From assembly GCA_017114885.1 (NCBI GenBank), contig WNLJ01000010.1, positions 1-64,000 of the forward strand: DNA of 64,000 nucleotides, read 5' to 3'. Below the pieces are notes generated by a model. The model was not told the origin of the DNA. It did not search any database and saw only the letters and a program-made list of their open reading frames with translations. Each line of letters opens with the position of its first letter. Within the stretch, counting starts at the first letter, position 1. The position numbers and the translations under genes are program-made. The stretch comes from Neisseriaceae bacterium PsAf (lineage in GTDB: Bacteria; Pseudomonadota; Gammaproteobacteria; Burkholderiales; Neisseriaceae). This document shows positions 18,640 to 26,805 of the stretch, piece after piece.

Positions 18640-18732
18640 AAGTAATAATTCAACGAGAAGAACTAATACACTTTGGCTCTTCTGGTTAAGTTATTAGTCT
18701 TAATTTTTACTACATAAAAAATAAGGAAATTC

Positions 18733-19062
18733 ATGCGTAAAGAAAACTCTATTAACGCACAAAATGAATCGTATTTACATGATTTCTGTCCTGCCTTTAA
18801 AACGCTTTTGTTGATTAATGGACGTTGGAAATTGAATATCATTTTTTATTTAAATGATAAAAAAAATCCTGCAACTTACTCAGATTTCAAAGAACTTCTG
18901 CCTTCAATCAGTGATAGAATGCTTGCCAAACAATTAAATGAACTGATTAGAGACGATATCATTATCAAAAATAAAAAGAAAAATTTTTCTTTTTATTCGT
19001 TAACAAAAAAAGGAAAACGTCTGGAACCTATTTTAAAGGAATTACGTCAATTCGACATGTAG
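18733..19062 (+). CDS. HxlR-family winged-helix transcriptional regulator
   Basis: A 109-residue DNA-binding protein of the HxlR (DUF24) family, whose members often sense aldehydes, quinones or oxidants through an N-terminal cysteine. The diagnostic CP dipeptide is at residues 19-20, followed by the domain core LLINGRWKLNIIFYL, FKELLPSISDRMLAKQLNELIRDDII and YSLTKKGKRLEPIL. An AAGGAAAT ribosome-binding site precedes the ATG. It converges with a frameshifted VOC/glyoxalase gene whose stop is adjacent, so regulator and metalloenzyme may once have formed a small stress module. An IS30 remnant lies nearby, which marks this as accessory sequence. Confidence 0.88.
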   Translation: MRKENSINAQNESYLHDFCPAFKTLLLINGRWKLNIIFYLNDKKNPATYSDFKELLPSISDRMLAKQLNELIRDDIIIKNKKKNFSFYSLTKKGKRLEPILKELRQFDM

Positions 19063-19534
19063 TTATTCAAAATTAACAGATTGTAAAAACTCGATAACTT
19101 CACCATTAGGAGCACTAACAACCCCATTGACTACCCTAACTGTTTTATCCTTAGTAGAGTCATATAGTTCAATAACTCCCTTGTCTAGAATAATACTAGC
19201 GCCAAGACTTAAGGCTTGCTTCAGAGCCACACTAACGTCATCAACTGTAAAAACAAATATGCAGTAATGCATTTTCAATATATTCGTCATGCTCCTCTCT
19301 TTTCCTACCTTGAGTTGGCATATCTGCATTCCGATCACATATTTCTAAATAGAAATTAATTTTGGGATTAAATAGCATGCAGGTTTTTTCTAAATTAAAT
19401 TCAGGTAATGACCAAGAATGGATAGGGATAAATCCAAATTCTTTATAAAAATTAATAGTTTCTTCAAAGTTATTTGCCTTAATACTGATATGATGAAATC
19501 CAATAATATTGTCTTGCAATGGCAATGCTTTCAT
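19063..19534 (-). pseudogene. VOC/glyoxalase-family protein, frameshifted
   Basis: Two overlapping frames together make one vicinal-oxygen-chelate protein. The first part (97 codons from ATG 19534, ribosome-binding site AAGGA) reads IIGFHHISIKANNFEETINFYKEFGF and stops just after LLHICF. The second part continues in another frame with TVDDVSVALKQALSLGA and ends NGEVIEFLQSVNFE at 19063. Removing one base from the A5 run at 19249-19253 (T5 on the coding strand) joins them perfectly as ...LLHICFTVDDV.... Family members are metal-dependent lyases, dioxygenases or resistance proteins; the substrate here is unknown. It is either a recent pseudogene or a one-base sequence error. Confidence 0.85.
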
Positions 19535-19633
19535 TTTTTTATCCTTTATATGTTATATATTTTGTATATTACAAAAAAATAGCATTGACCGAAATAAACT
19601 AACAAAATTGTTAGTAATTTAAGAGAATTAGAA

Positions 19634-19660
19634 AAATTTGATACTATAATTATCAAATTT
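19634..19660. repeat. Perfect 10-bp inverted repeat
   Basis: AAATTTGATA and TATCAAATTT flank the seven-base CTATAAT. On the minus strand it is followed by a T5 tract. It lies between the VOC gene start and the end of the IS30 remnant, and may be an operator, a transposase-gene terminator or an IS target palindrome. Confidence 0.5.
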
Positions 19661-19664
19661 ATTC

Positions 19665-20470
19665 TTAGACTCTAACATAAAGTACAACCGCTATTTTCCA
19701 AATAATATTTCATTAAGATTCTTTAACCAAGTCTTTCACGTGGTCTATTATTAAGTTTTTGCATTACTAGATTAATTTCTTCTTCTGTGATTCCTCTGGA
19801 ATCTTTATTCTTAGGAAAATATTGTCTGATTAGTCCATTGGTATTTTCATTAGTACCTCTTTCCCAAAAAGAATAAGAATGTGCAAAGTAAAATTGATAT
19901 TGAGTATTTTTTCTGAATCAGTGTATAACCACTTTATCGTTCAACTAAAATTCAATGGCTTGCTGATGAACTTTACCAGTAAATAGTATCTGCTTCTCAA
20001 ACCTCTACGAAGGTCTTGATTAACTATCTTGGTCTATGAATAAATATGTAACTATACCTTTGATACATCATCGATTATCGTTTATAGCATACCGCTTCTT
20101 TTTCTTTTTTTACAATATAAATGACGGTATAACTGCCCCTCTTGAGCTTTGTTCTTATAAAGACCATAAATACTTTCTGCATTAATTCCTATATAGTGAG
20201 CAATTTATTCTTGACTCCATTGAGTAGATAACTTCTCTTTAACTAATATCCAATAGCGTTCCTCAGCCACTCTGACATTATTAGATTTTCTAGTACAAGA
20301 TAAATGATACGCTTGTTTAGGACTATAGGCTCTTTTACCTTTATTTTACTTTAATTCTCTATAAATACTAGAGGATGTTTACCTATATTTTTGCTATTGC
20401 TTTTGTGTAATTTTTGTTTTTTCCAACGCATAAATCTGGTATCGTTATTCTTGAGTAATGTAATGTATTA
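19665..20470 (-). mobile_element. Degenerate IS30-family insertion sequence (transposase remnant)
   Basis: No intact ORF remains, but minus-strand translation in shifting frames recovers an IS30-type transposase. Near 20460 it reads YITQE*RYQIYALEKTKITQK, then GKHP-like sequence, then SPKQAYHLSC near 20300. Further on are NAESIYGLYKNKAQEGQLYRHLYCKKRKR (20220-20090) and finally SFWERGTNENTNGLIRQYF and NLVMQKLNNRPRERLG (19885-19730). Several stop codons and frameshifts are present, and the central DDE region is shortened. Family length is about 1 kb and only about 0.8 kb is recognisable. The stretch 20470-20580 has no recognisable gene. Terminal inverted repeats could not be identified by eye. 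Confidence 0.85.
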
Positions 20471-20580
20471 AAACACTCATCTGTACAAACTCGACTGTGG
20501 TGGTTTGAAAGCGAATATTTTAACTTCATATTAGAATTCATGTTATTAAATATGTATATGAAAAAAATATTCACAAATTT

Positions 20581-20609
20581 AAAAAAGGCAACCTTAAGTT
20601 GCCTTTTTT
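20581..20609. terminator. Intrinsic terminator after the GlsB/YeaQ gene
   Basis: AAAAAAGGCAAC and GTTGCCTTTTTT form a near-perfect stem around CTTAA, with T-tails on both strands, ending transcripts of the gene at 20620. Confidence 0.9.
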
Positions 20610-20619
20610 CACCTTAAAT

Positions 20620-20871
20620 TTACTTACCTTTAATTTTTCCATAAATAAATAAAACAATTAAAGCACCAATAATAGCAACCACAAAACTACCAAAATTAAA
20701 ACCGTCTACAGTACCAAAACCAAAGAAAGCACTTACCCAACCGCCTACAACAGCACCCACAATACCCAATATAGAAGTAACGATTATACCTCCACCATTA
20801 GTGCCTGGCATAATCCATTTTGCCAAAATACCAGCAATTAAACCAAATATAATCCATGATAATATACCCAT
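20620..20871 (-). CDS. GlsB/YeaQ/YmgE family small membrane protein
   Basis: An 83-residue inner-membrane protein of the 'transglycosylase-associated' family, commonly induced by general stress but with no proven activity. It has three hydrophobic segments at about residues 3-20, 28-47 and 57-77. The glycine-rich signature GLIAGILAKWIMPGTNGGG leads into SILGIVGAVVGGWV, and the protein ends in a basic tail GKIKGK. It lies downstream of purB (same strand, 38 bases) and ends at a strong terminator. A ribosome-binding site AAAGGAAA precedes the ATG. Confidence 0.92.
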   Translation of the reverse strand: MGILSWIIFGLIAGILAKWIMPGTNGGGIIVTSILGIVGAVVGGWVSAFFGFGTVDGFNFGSFVVAIIGALIVLFIYGKIKGK

Positions 20872-20909
20872 AATTTAATTTCCTTTCATAAAAATTGTTG
20901 AATAATTTT

Positions 20910-22280
20910 TCAAACACTTTCTGCTAAACTTTCAGCCTTACCGATATAATTGACAGGCGTTAAAGACAATAATTCATTTTTTACTTTATCTGGTAATTCT
21001 AACGTATTAATAAAATCTTGTATTGTTTTTTGATCAATCTTTTCCTTGCCTCTTGTCAAGGCTTTGAGTTTCTCATAAGGAGAGTCTATCCCATAACGAC
21101 GCATAACCGTTTGAATAGGTTCTGCTAATAACTCCCAATGTCTATTTAGGTCTCTTTCAATAACTAATTGATTAACTTCCAGTTTTGAAAGACCTCTTAA
21201 CAAGGATTTATTCGCTAACACAGCATAGCCAAGCCCTACACCTATATTACGCAATACAGTACTATCGGTCAAATCTCTCTGCCACCGAGAAATTAATAAT
21301 TTTTGCGACATATGGCTTAATAAAGCATTAGATAATCCTAAATTCCCTTCAGCATTCTCAAAATCAATAGGATTTACCTTATGAGGCATGGTGGAACTTC
21401 CTACCTCTCCCTCTTTTAATTTTTGCTTAAAATAATTTAAAGAAATGTAACCCCATACGTCACGACTTAAATCAATTAAAATTGTATTAATTAAAATTAA
21501 AATCTGAAAATATTCTGCAATATAGTCATGTGGCTCAATTTGAATTGTATAAGGATTGAATTCCAATCCTAGTGATTCAATAAATTCTTGATTACCAGAC
21601 GGCCAATTAATTTCTGGATACGCTACTACATGGGCATTATAATTTCCCACCGCTCCATTGATTTTTGCCCTAAAAGAAAATTGCCGTAACTTATTTAACT
21701 GCCGTTCAAGTCGATACACAACATTCGCAAACTCTTTTCCAACTGTAGTAGGACTAGCAGGTTGTCCATGCGTGCGACTCATCATCGAAATACTGGCATA
21801 AGTGTGCGCTACGTTCCTTAATGAATCAACCACTTCCTCTAACTGAGGAATAACAACTTCTCTATTAGCATCTCTGAGCATCAGAGCATAACTAACATTA
21901 TTGATATCCTCACTGGTACATGCAAAATGAAAAAACTCTTTTATCTCATTAACTTCAATATTATCTTTAAATGTTTCTTTTAACCAATATTCAACCGCTT
22001 TCACGTCATGATTGGTAGTTTTTTCAATTTCTTTAATCTTTCTAGCGTCATCTAAAGAAAAATTATTAATCACTTCTTTGAATGTCGTTTGAGTCTTTTG
22101 AGAAAAAGTAGGAATTTCCTCAATTTTTTCTATCTCAGATAAATGTTGTAACCATAATATTTCAACCATGACTCGATATCGAATCAATCCATACTCGGAG
22201 AAATAAGGAGACAACACTTCCGTTTTAGAATGATATCGACCGTCTAAAGGCGACAGAGCACTTAATAAATCCACTGACAT
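20910..22280 (-). CDS. purB: Adenylosuccinate lyase
   Basis: Catalyses two beta-eliminations releasing fumarate: SAICAR to AICAR in purine synthesis, and adenylosuccinate to AMP. The sequence opens MSVDLLSALSPLDGRYHSKTEVL as in proteobacterial PurB and carries the superfamily signature SSTMPHKVNPIDFENAEGN, the TTNHDVKAVEYWLKE motif and SRTHGQPASPTTVGKE. At 456 residues from the ATG at 22280 it has family length. An upstream in-frame TTG at 22313 is rejected because it would run into the preceding lipoprotein gene. The nearest Shine-Dalgarno (AGAGGA) is about 14 bases away, longer than usual. The lipoprotein gene ends five bases upstream. Confidence 0.96.
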   Translation of the reverse strand: MSVDLLSALSPLDGRYHSKTEVLSPYFSEYGLIRYRVMVEILWLQHLSEIEKIEEIPTFSQKTQTTFKEVINNFSLDDARKIKEIEKTTNHDVKAVEYWLKETFKDNIEVNEIKEFFHFACTSEDINNVSYALMLRDANREVVIPQLEEVVDSLRNVAHTYASISMMSRTHGQPASPTTVGKEFANVVYRLERQLNKLRQFSFRAKINGAVGNYNAHVVAYPEINWPSGNQEFIESLGLEFNPYTIQIEPHDYIAEYFQILILINTILIDLSRDVWGYISLNYFKQKLKEGEVGSSTMPHKVNPIDFENAEGNLGLSNALLSHMSQKLLISRWQRDLTDSTVLRNIGVGLGYAVLANKSLLRGLSKLEVNQLVIERDLNRHWELLAEPIQTVMRRYGIDSPYEKLKALTRGKEKIDQKTIQDFINTLELPDKVKNELLSLTPVNYIGKAESLAESV

Positions 22281-22285
22281 AATCG

Positions 22286-22915
22286 TTAAATATTTCCTCT
22301 CAAAATTTTCCAACCTTTATTCGTTAAATAAAATGTCGCTGATTTTTCTTGCTCTTGTCCTAAATATTTTTCATAATTCTTATCTGTCACTTTCAAAAAT
22401 GGTTTTGCCCATCTGTCTATTTTAGGTTCCACTGTATAGGTTACATGACTAACATGACGACCAAGACTTGACGCTGGAACACTATAGTACAACATATCAG
22501 AAAACTCAAAATGACCTATACAAACAGCACTCCCACCATTAAAGTATCTCGTTCCTTTATCTGTAAGCGTCCATACCTTATAAGTTGTTGAAATATTATC
22601 TTGTAATTGAATTTTTTCAGTACCTGTTTCTTTATAAAAACCTTGTTTCTTTAGAATATCCATTTGTTCAATAGCAGCTTTATTCACTTTTTTGCCATCA
22701 ACATCTTTGTATTTAATTTTAATTTGTTGATCACCAAAGCGATAATTTGGCGCCATTTCATTATTGTCTAAAGCCAAACGAATTCTTACACAAATAGGCT
22801 CATCCTCATAAATTTGATTAATCGATTTCTTTACTTCTCTTTCACTTATCTTGTCATTAGAAGAACATGCCCCCAACAAAACAAGAACAGATACAGCCAA
22901 TACAGTTTTTTTCAT
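22286..22915 (-). CDS. Predicted lipoprotein of unknown function
   Basis: A 209-residue protein starting MKKTVLAVSVLVLLGACSS; the lipobox LGAC predicts lipidation at the cysteine near residue 17. AAGGA lies six bases before this ATG, which is preferred over an in-frame ATG 30 bases upstream. The mature part is soluble, with KSINQIYEDEPICVRI, an internal YKVWTLTDKGTRYFNGG and a C-terminal FYLTNKGWKILRG. The two similar TxKG segments suggest an internal repeat, possibly a pair of winged or beta-rich domains. I do not recognise the family. It ends five bases before purB and may share its transcript. Confidence 0.75.
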   Translation of the reverse strand: MKKTVLAVSVLVLLGACSSNDKISEREVKKSINQIYEDEPICVRIRLALDNNEMAPNYRFGDQQIKIKYKDVDGKKVNKAAIEQMDILKKQGFYKETGTEKIQLQDNISTTYKVWTLTDKGTRYFNGGSAVCIGHFEFSDMLYYSVPASSLGRHVSHVTYTVEPKIDRWAKPFLKVTDKNYEKYLGQEQEKSATFYLTNKGWKILRGNI

Positions 22916-23032
22916 AAAAATTCCTTTTATACAATAAAACTTCAATAGTAGGATTCTATCCTATGGTTATCTAGTCATGAGTTTAATGTATGACCCTATA
23001 ATTTGCAACTGAAACCATTCTTCACCTTTTAC

Positions 23033-23061
23033 TTGAAACCATATAATTTGTCATACATAAT
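23033..23061 (+). promoter_or_regulatory. Candidate promoter of lpxH
   Basis: TTGAAA (23033-23038) and CATAAT (23056-23061) are 17 bases apart and about 28 bases before the chosen lpxH start. This supports the ATG at 23090 over one at 23003. Confidence 0.4.
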
Positions 23062-23089
23062 AAAAATATTGTCACTCACACTCATAAAT

Positions 23090-23860
23090 ATGTCTCAAAC
23101 ATTATTACTTTCTGATTTACACTTATCAAAACACACACCTGATTTTAATCATATTTTACAAGATAACCTTTCAAAATGGGCAATAGAATATGATGCTCTT
23201 TATTTATTAGGCGATATTTTTGATATATGGCTGGGAGATGATATTGTGGAAGAGTATGCAGCTAATATTATCGACGCACTACAAAACTTTTCTAAACAAA
23301 AACCTCTATATTTTATGCATGGGAATAGAGATTTCCTGATAGGACAACATTTTTTAAAATTAGCTGGCGCGACCTTACTAGAAGACCCTCATTTAACAAA
23401 AATTTATGATCAATTTTACATCTTATCGCATGGTGATTTACTCTGTACTGATGACATCGAATATCAAAAGTTTCGCACTAAAACACGCTCAACTAAATGG
23501 CAAAACAATATACTAAAAAAACCCAAATGGTATCGAAAAATTTTAGCAAAGAGTATTCGAAACTTTTCCTCCATTAAAGGGAAAACACGACAGCAAATAA
23601 AGATTAGCGATGCCACCGAAATCGGAATTCAAGAATTAAAAAATCGTTTTGCTAAATTTCCTGAAGCAGATATTATCCATGGACATACCCATAGACCCCA
23701 AATCCATATGGAGACATTCAACTTAAAACAGGCTGCATATCCATTTAGTCTCTACGTTTTACCAGATTGGCGGCCTAACATATGTGGCGGTTTAAGCATT
23801 AATGAAGATAATCAGGTAAAGTATATAAATTTCAAAAAAATAAGTGTTGAAAAAATGTAA
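23090..23860 (+). CDS. lpxH: UDP-2,3-diacylglucosamine diphosphatase LpxH
   Basis: Cleaves UDP-2,3-diacylglucosamine to lipid X and UMP in lipid A synthesis, at the cytoplasmic membrane face. It is a calcineurin-like phosphoesterase with the ordered metal motifs LLSDLHLS (near residue 8), LGDIFDIWLGDD (near 45), HGNRDFLIG (near 80), LSHGDLLCTDD (near 115) and HGHTHRPQIH (near 195). The start ATG at 23090 gives MSQTLLLSDLHLS and 256 residues, normal for LpxH. An in-frame ATG 87 bases upstream would add an unrelated extension and sits before the likely promoter. No lipid A neighbour is present. Confidence 0.93.
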   Translation: MSQTLLLSDLHLSKHTPDFNHILQDNLSKWAIEYDALYLLGDIFDIWLGDDIVEEYAANIIDALQNFSKQKPLYFMHGNRDFLIGQHFLKLAGATLLEDPHLTKIYDQFYILSHGDLLCTDDIEYQKFRTKTRSTKWQNNILKKPKWYRKILAKSIRNFSSIKGKTRQQIKISDATEIGIQELKNRFAKFPEADIIHGHTHRPQIHMETFNLKQAAYPFSLYVLPDWRPNICGGLSINEDNQVKYINFKKISVEKM

Positions 23861-24023
23861 CAATTTTTTTTGAAATTTATTTTTTTGTATTTTTACAACA
23901 CTTTATAAAAAGTAATTAACTCCTTTTGTTCTTTAAAATTCTATTAAATCAAATACTTATATATAAAAAATTTTAAGATTGATTTCACTTCATTAATTAA
24001 CTTTGAGTTAAAAGTATTTCAAT

Positions 24024-24053
24024 TTGCCTAATAGGCACATTCTATTGGATAAT
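24024..24053 (+). promoter_or_regulatory. Promoter of the candidate small RNA
   Basis: TTGCCT (24024-24029) and GATAAT (24048-24053) are separated by 18 bases. A start 7-8 bases downstream would place the first transcribed base at the foot of the first stem-loop (24060/24061). Confidence 0.55.
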
Positions 24054-24059
24054 TACCTC

Positions 24060-24152
24060 ATTGAGAAAGCCAAGGACTTTCTCAATAGTCTCTCCTCTAT
24101 TTCTCCTTTGTAGACTTTGATACACCTTATATTCTTATAAGGTGTTTTTTTT
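24060..24152 (+). ncRNA. Candidate small regulatory RNA with anti-Shine-Dalgarno loop
   Basis: Three stem-loops follow the promoter at 24024-24053 with almost no spare sequence. SL1 (24060-24086) is a 10-pair stem ATTGAGAAAG/CTTTCTCAAT with loop CCAAGGA. SL2 (24087-24116) is a 5-pair stem AGTCT/AGACT closing a 20-base pyrimidine-rich loop that carries CTCCT twice; the two TCTCCT copies are at 24091-24096 and 24102-24107. SL3 (24122-24152) is a terminator, ACACCTTATA/TATAAGGTGT with loop TTCT and a T8 tail. UCUCCU is complementary to Shine-Dalgarno sequences, and the 3' U-tract suits Hfq binding. The architecture recalls the neisserial sibling sRNAs (NmsR, NgncR_162/163); no alignment was made. 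The T-tail overlaps the last base of mrp on the opposite strand. Confidence 0.65.
24122..24152 (+). terminator. Rho-independent terminator of the candidate small RNA
   Basis: A perfect 10-pair stem with a four-base loop is followed by eight T on the plus strand. The minus strand lacks a T-tail, so it does not serve mrp. It could also terminate lpxH, 260 bases upstream. Confidence 0.85.
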
Positions 24153-25227
24153 AGTTTTTTTCAACGCCAATATTAGAAAAATGATGGCTATAGTCATCGT
24201 TCATTTGAGCCACTTTAAGAACGAGTTGCCATGCTATCCTTTGATAAACTTCAGAATAATTTCCCATTTCCCCAATGGCACCTGTATCCATTGCCTCTCT
24301 AATCTCATATGCTAAAGGCACTTGACCCAGCAATTCAACCTTGGTTTTTTGAGAAAGTTTCTCTCCACCCCCAGAACCAAATATTTCTTCTTTGGCATGG
24401 CACTTAGAGCAGATATAGTAAGACATATTTTCAATAATGCCGACCACAGGAATAGAAACCTTATCGAACATCGAAATTGCTTTATAAGCATCAATCAAGG
24501 CAATTTCCTGAGGCGTAGTCACAACCACTGAAGCCGTAACAGGTATCTTTTTTGATAAAGTCAACTGGGTATCCCCTGTACCTGGAGGCAAGTCTACAAT
24601 TAAATAATCCAATTCATCCCATTCAGTAAAAAACAGTAATTGTTGCAGTGCCTTACTAACCATTGGACCTCGCCAAACAACAGCCTGCTCATCATCAATC
24701 AAAAACCCCATAGACATCACCTGAATACCCAACTCATTTTCTACAGGAATAAATCGACCTTCTCTTTGTTCCGGTTTTTGATCTCTAACTCCCATCATTA
24801 GCGTTTGACTAGGTCCATATAAATCAGCATCTAATAATCCAACTTTTGCACCCATTCGATTTAATGCTACCGCTAAATTAGCTGATACGGTACTTTTACC
24901 AACACCACCTTTTCCTGAAGCTACCGCAATAATATTTTTAATATTAGCAACAAGCGGAATATTGGATTGAACTTTTTTAGCTTTGATATGAGACGCCAAC
25001 TCTAGATTAATTTTAGGATAATCATCTGATAAATTATTTTTTATATTTTCTACTAACTGAGCTTGAGTCGTCCTATCTATTGAAAAAGGCAAAGTGATTA
25101 AAAAATTATCTGACTCAGTACTATTCTCAATAGATTCAAGCGAGAACTTAAAATCGCCTAACTTCATTTCACTATTAGGAATCTTAACCTCTTGCATTAA
25201 TTTTTCAATCTTATGATTTTTATCCAT
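24151..25227 (-). CDS. apbC: Iron-sulfur cluster carrier ATPase Mrp/ApbC
   Basis: P-loop ATPase that carries and transfers [4Fe-4S] clusters to target enzymes. The N-terminal MIP18-like domain (about residues 1-90) is followed by the Mrp ATPase with the deviant Walker A motif GKGGVGKST near residue 108, the DADLYGPSQTLMMG motif, LIVDLPPGTGD, and the cluster-binding CSKC. At 358 residues it has normal length. I use the second of two adjacent ATGs (25227), because AGGA is then five bases away. It lies 19 bases or so downstream of lysS on the same strand and probably shares its transcript. Confidence 0.94.
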   Translation of the reverse strand: MDKNHKIEKLMQEVKIPNSEMKLGDFKFSLESIENSTESDNFLITLPFSIDRTTQAQLVENIKNNLSDDYPKINLELASHIKAKKVQSNIPLVANIKNIIAVASGKGGVGKSTVSANLAVALNRMGAKVGLLDADLYGPSQTLMMGVRDQKPEQREGRFIPVENELGIQVMSMGFLIDDEQAVVWRGPMVSKALQQLLFFTEWDELDYLIVDLPPGTGDTQLTLSKKIPVTASVVVTTPQEIALIDAYKAISMFDKVSIPVVGIIENMSYYICSKCHAKEEIFGSGGGEKLSQKTKVELLGQVPLAYEIREAMDTGAIGEMGNYSEVYQRIAWQLVLKVAQMNDDYSHHFSNIGVEKN

Positions 25228-25248
25228 CATTATCCTAAGCTAATCATT

Positions 25249-26760
25249 CTAATGATTATCTTCTTTCCTCATTTGAGGAAATAAAATAACATCCCGAATT
25301 GATTGTGAATCAGTTAATAACATGACCAAACGATCCACACCAATGCCACCACCACCTGTTGGTGGCAATCCATACTCCATTGCACGTATATAATCCGCAT
25401 CATAGTGCATCGCTTCTTCATCTCCAGCATCCTTTTGCATGGCTTGCTGTTTAAATCGTTGAGCTTGGTCTTCAGGATCGTTTAATTCCGAATAGCCATT
25501 TGCCAACTCTCTTCCCACAACAAATAACTCAAATCGCTCAGTCAAATCTGGATTAACATCAGAACGTCTCGCCAAGGGTGAAATCTCTATTGGATAATCA
25601 ATAATATACGTCGGATTCCATAATTTTTCTTCTGTCGTTTCCTCAAACAAGGCAAACTGTAAACTACCTAAACTTTGATTGGTTGGTTCAATTTTTCTTT
25701 TGGCTAATTCTGTTTTTAGCCAATCAATATCATTGAGATTTTCTAAAGAATATTCTGGATTGTACTGATAAATAGCAGCCACAACAGTTAATCTATCAAA
25801 AGGTTTATCTAAATTAACTTCTCTACCATTATAATCAAAAATAAGGCTATTTCTCACTTGCATGGCACTATACTTAATAATAGCTTCTGTTAATGCCATC
25901 ATGCGTTCATAGTTGGAATAGGCCTCATAAAACTCCATCATGGTAAATTCTGGATTATGTCGTGTGCTAATGCCCTCATTTCTAAAACTACGATTTAATT
26001 CAAAAACCCGTTCAAAACCACCAATCACTAGCCTTTTTAAAAATAACTCAGGGGCAACTCTCAAATAAAGTGTCATATCCAAGGTATTGTGATAGGTTTC
26101 AAAGGGTTTTGCAGTCGCACCTCCTGGTATAGAATGCATCATCGGCGTTTCCACTTCAAGATAGTTTTGGCTTAGCATATATTCTCTGACTGCTTGTAAA
26201 ATTTGACTCCGCTTTTTAAAGACATCCCGACTTTCTTGATTGACCATCAAATCCACATAACGTTGTCTGTATCTTTGTTCTTGATCTGAAAGCCCTTTAT
26301 GTTTTTCTGGCAATGGTCTCAATGATTTCACCAATAGCCTTAATTCCGTCACACGGACAGACAATTCACCATGGTTGGTTTTAAACACTTCACCTTTAGC
26401 CCCTAAAATATCCCCTAAATCAAAATGTTTAAACTCTTCGTACAATTCTTCCCCTATTAACTGCTTGCTGATATACAATTGAATAGTACCTGTCATATCC
26501 TGAAGTGTTGCGAAACTTGCCTTACCCATAACCCGTTTCAACATCATCCTACCGGAAACCGTTGCCAATACCTTTTTTTCTTCTAAATCTTCTTTACTAA
26601 AATTATCATATTCATCATGTAAATCTTGAGCAAAATCAGTGCGCTTGAAATCATTTGGATAAGCACCACCTTTCTCTCTTAAACGATTTAGTTTTTCACG
26701 TCTCAATGCGATGATCTGATTTTCATCAACCATGTTTTCAAGGGGGTTTTGTTGATCCAT
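25249..26760 (-). CDS. lysS: Lysyl-tRNA synthetase (class II)
   Basis: Charges tRNA-Lys with lysine. The N-terminal OB-fold anticodon-binding domain (about residues 60-150) contains [21 protein letters not shown]. The class II catalytic core has motif 2 [23 protein letters not shown] and motif 3 [12 protein letters not shown] near the C-terminus. The 503-residue length is normal. AGGA lies seven bases before the ATG. The gene is between ppsR and mrp, all on the minus strand. Confidence 0.97.
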   Translation of the reverse strand: MDQQNPLENMVDENQIIALRREKLNRLREKGGAYPNDFKRTDFAQDLHDEYDNFSKEDLEEKKVLATVSGRMMLKRVMGKASFATLQDMTGTIQLYISKQLIGEELYEEFKHFDLGDILGAKGEVFKTNHGELSVRVTELRLLVKSLRPLPEKHKGLSDQEQRYRQRYVDLMVNQESRDVFKKRSQILQAVREYMLSQNYLEVETPMMHSIPGGATAKPFETYHNTLDMTLYLRVAPELFLKRLVIGGFERVFELNRSFRNEGISTRHNPEFTMMEFYEAYSNYERMMALTEAIIKYSAMQVRNSLIFDYNGREVNLDKPFDRLTVVAAIYQYNPEYSLENLNDIDWLKTELAKRKIEPTNQSLGSLQFALFEETTEEKLWNPTYIIDYPIEISPLARRSDVNPDLTERFELFVVGRELANGYSELNDPEDQAQRFKQQAMQKDAGDEEAMHYDADYIRAMEYGLPPTGGGGIGVDRLVMLLTDSQSIRDVILFPQMRKEDNH

Positions 26761-26805
26761 TTATTCTTCCTATTTACATATCATTAATGCTGTTGTTGTA
26801 AAATG

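Noticed and set aside
18640-18732. Possible terminator after the GDSL autotransporter (AGAAGA...TCTTCT)
   Set aside because: The stem is only six pairs with a long loop and no T-run follows.
20383-20574. A minus-strand ORF of 63 codons
   Set aside because: Its second half is the N-terminal part of the decayed IS30 transposase read in the wrong frame; the first half shows no family features.
23003-23089. An N-terminal extension of lpxH from an ATG at 23003
   Set aside because: The added residues do not look like LpxH, and the probable promoter lies within this stretch.
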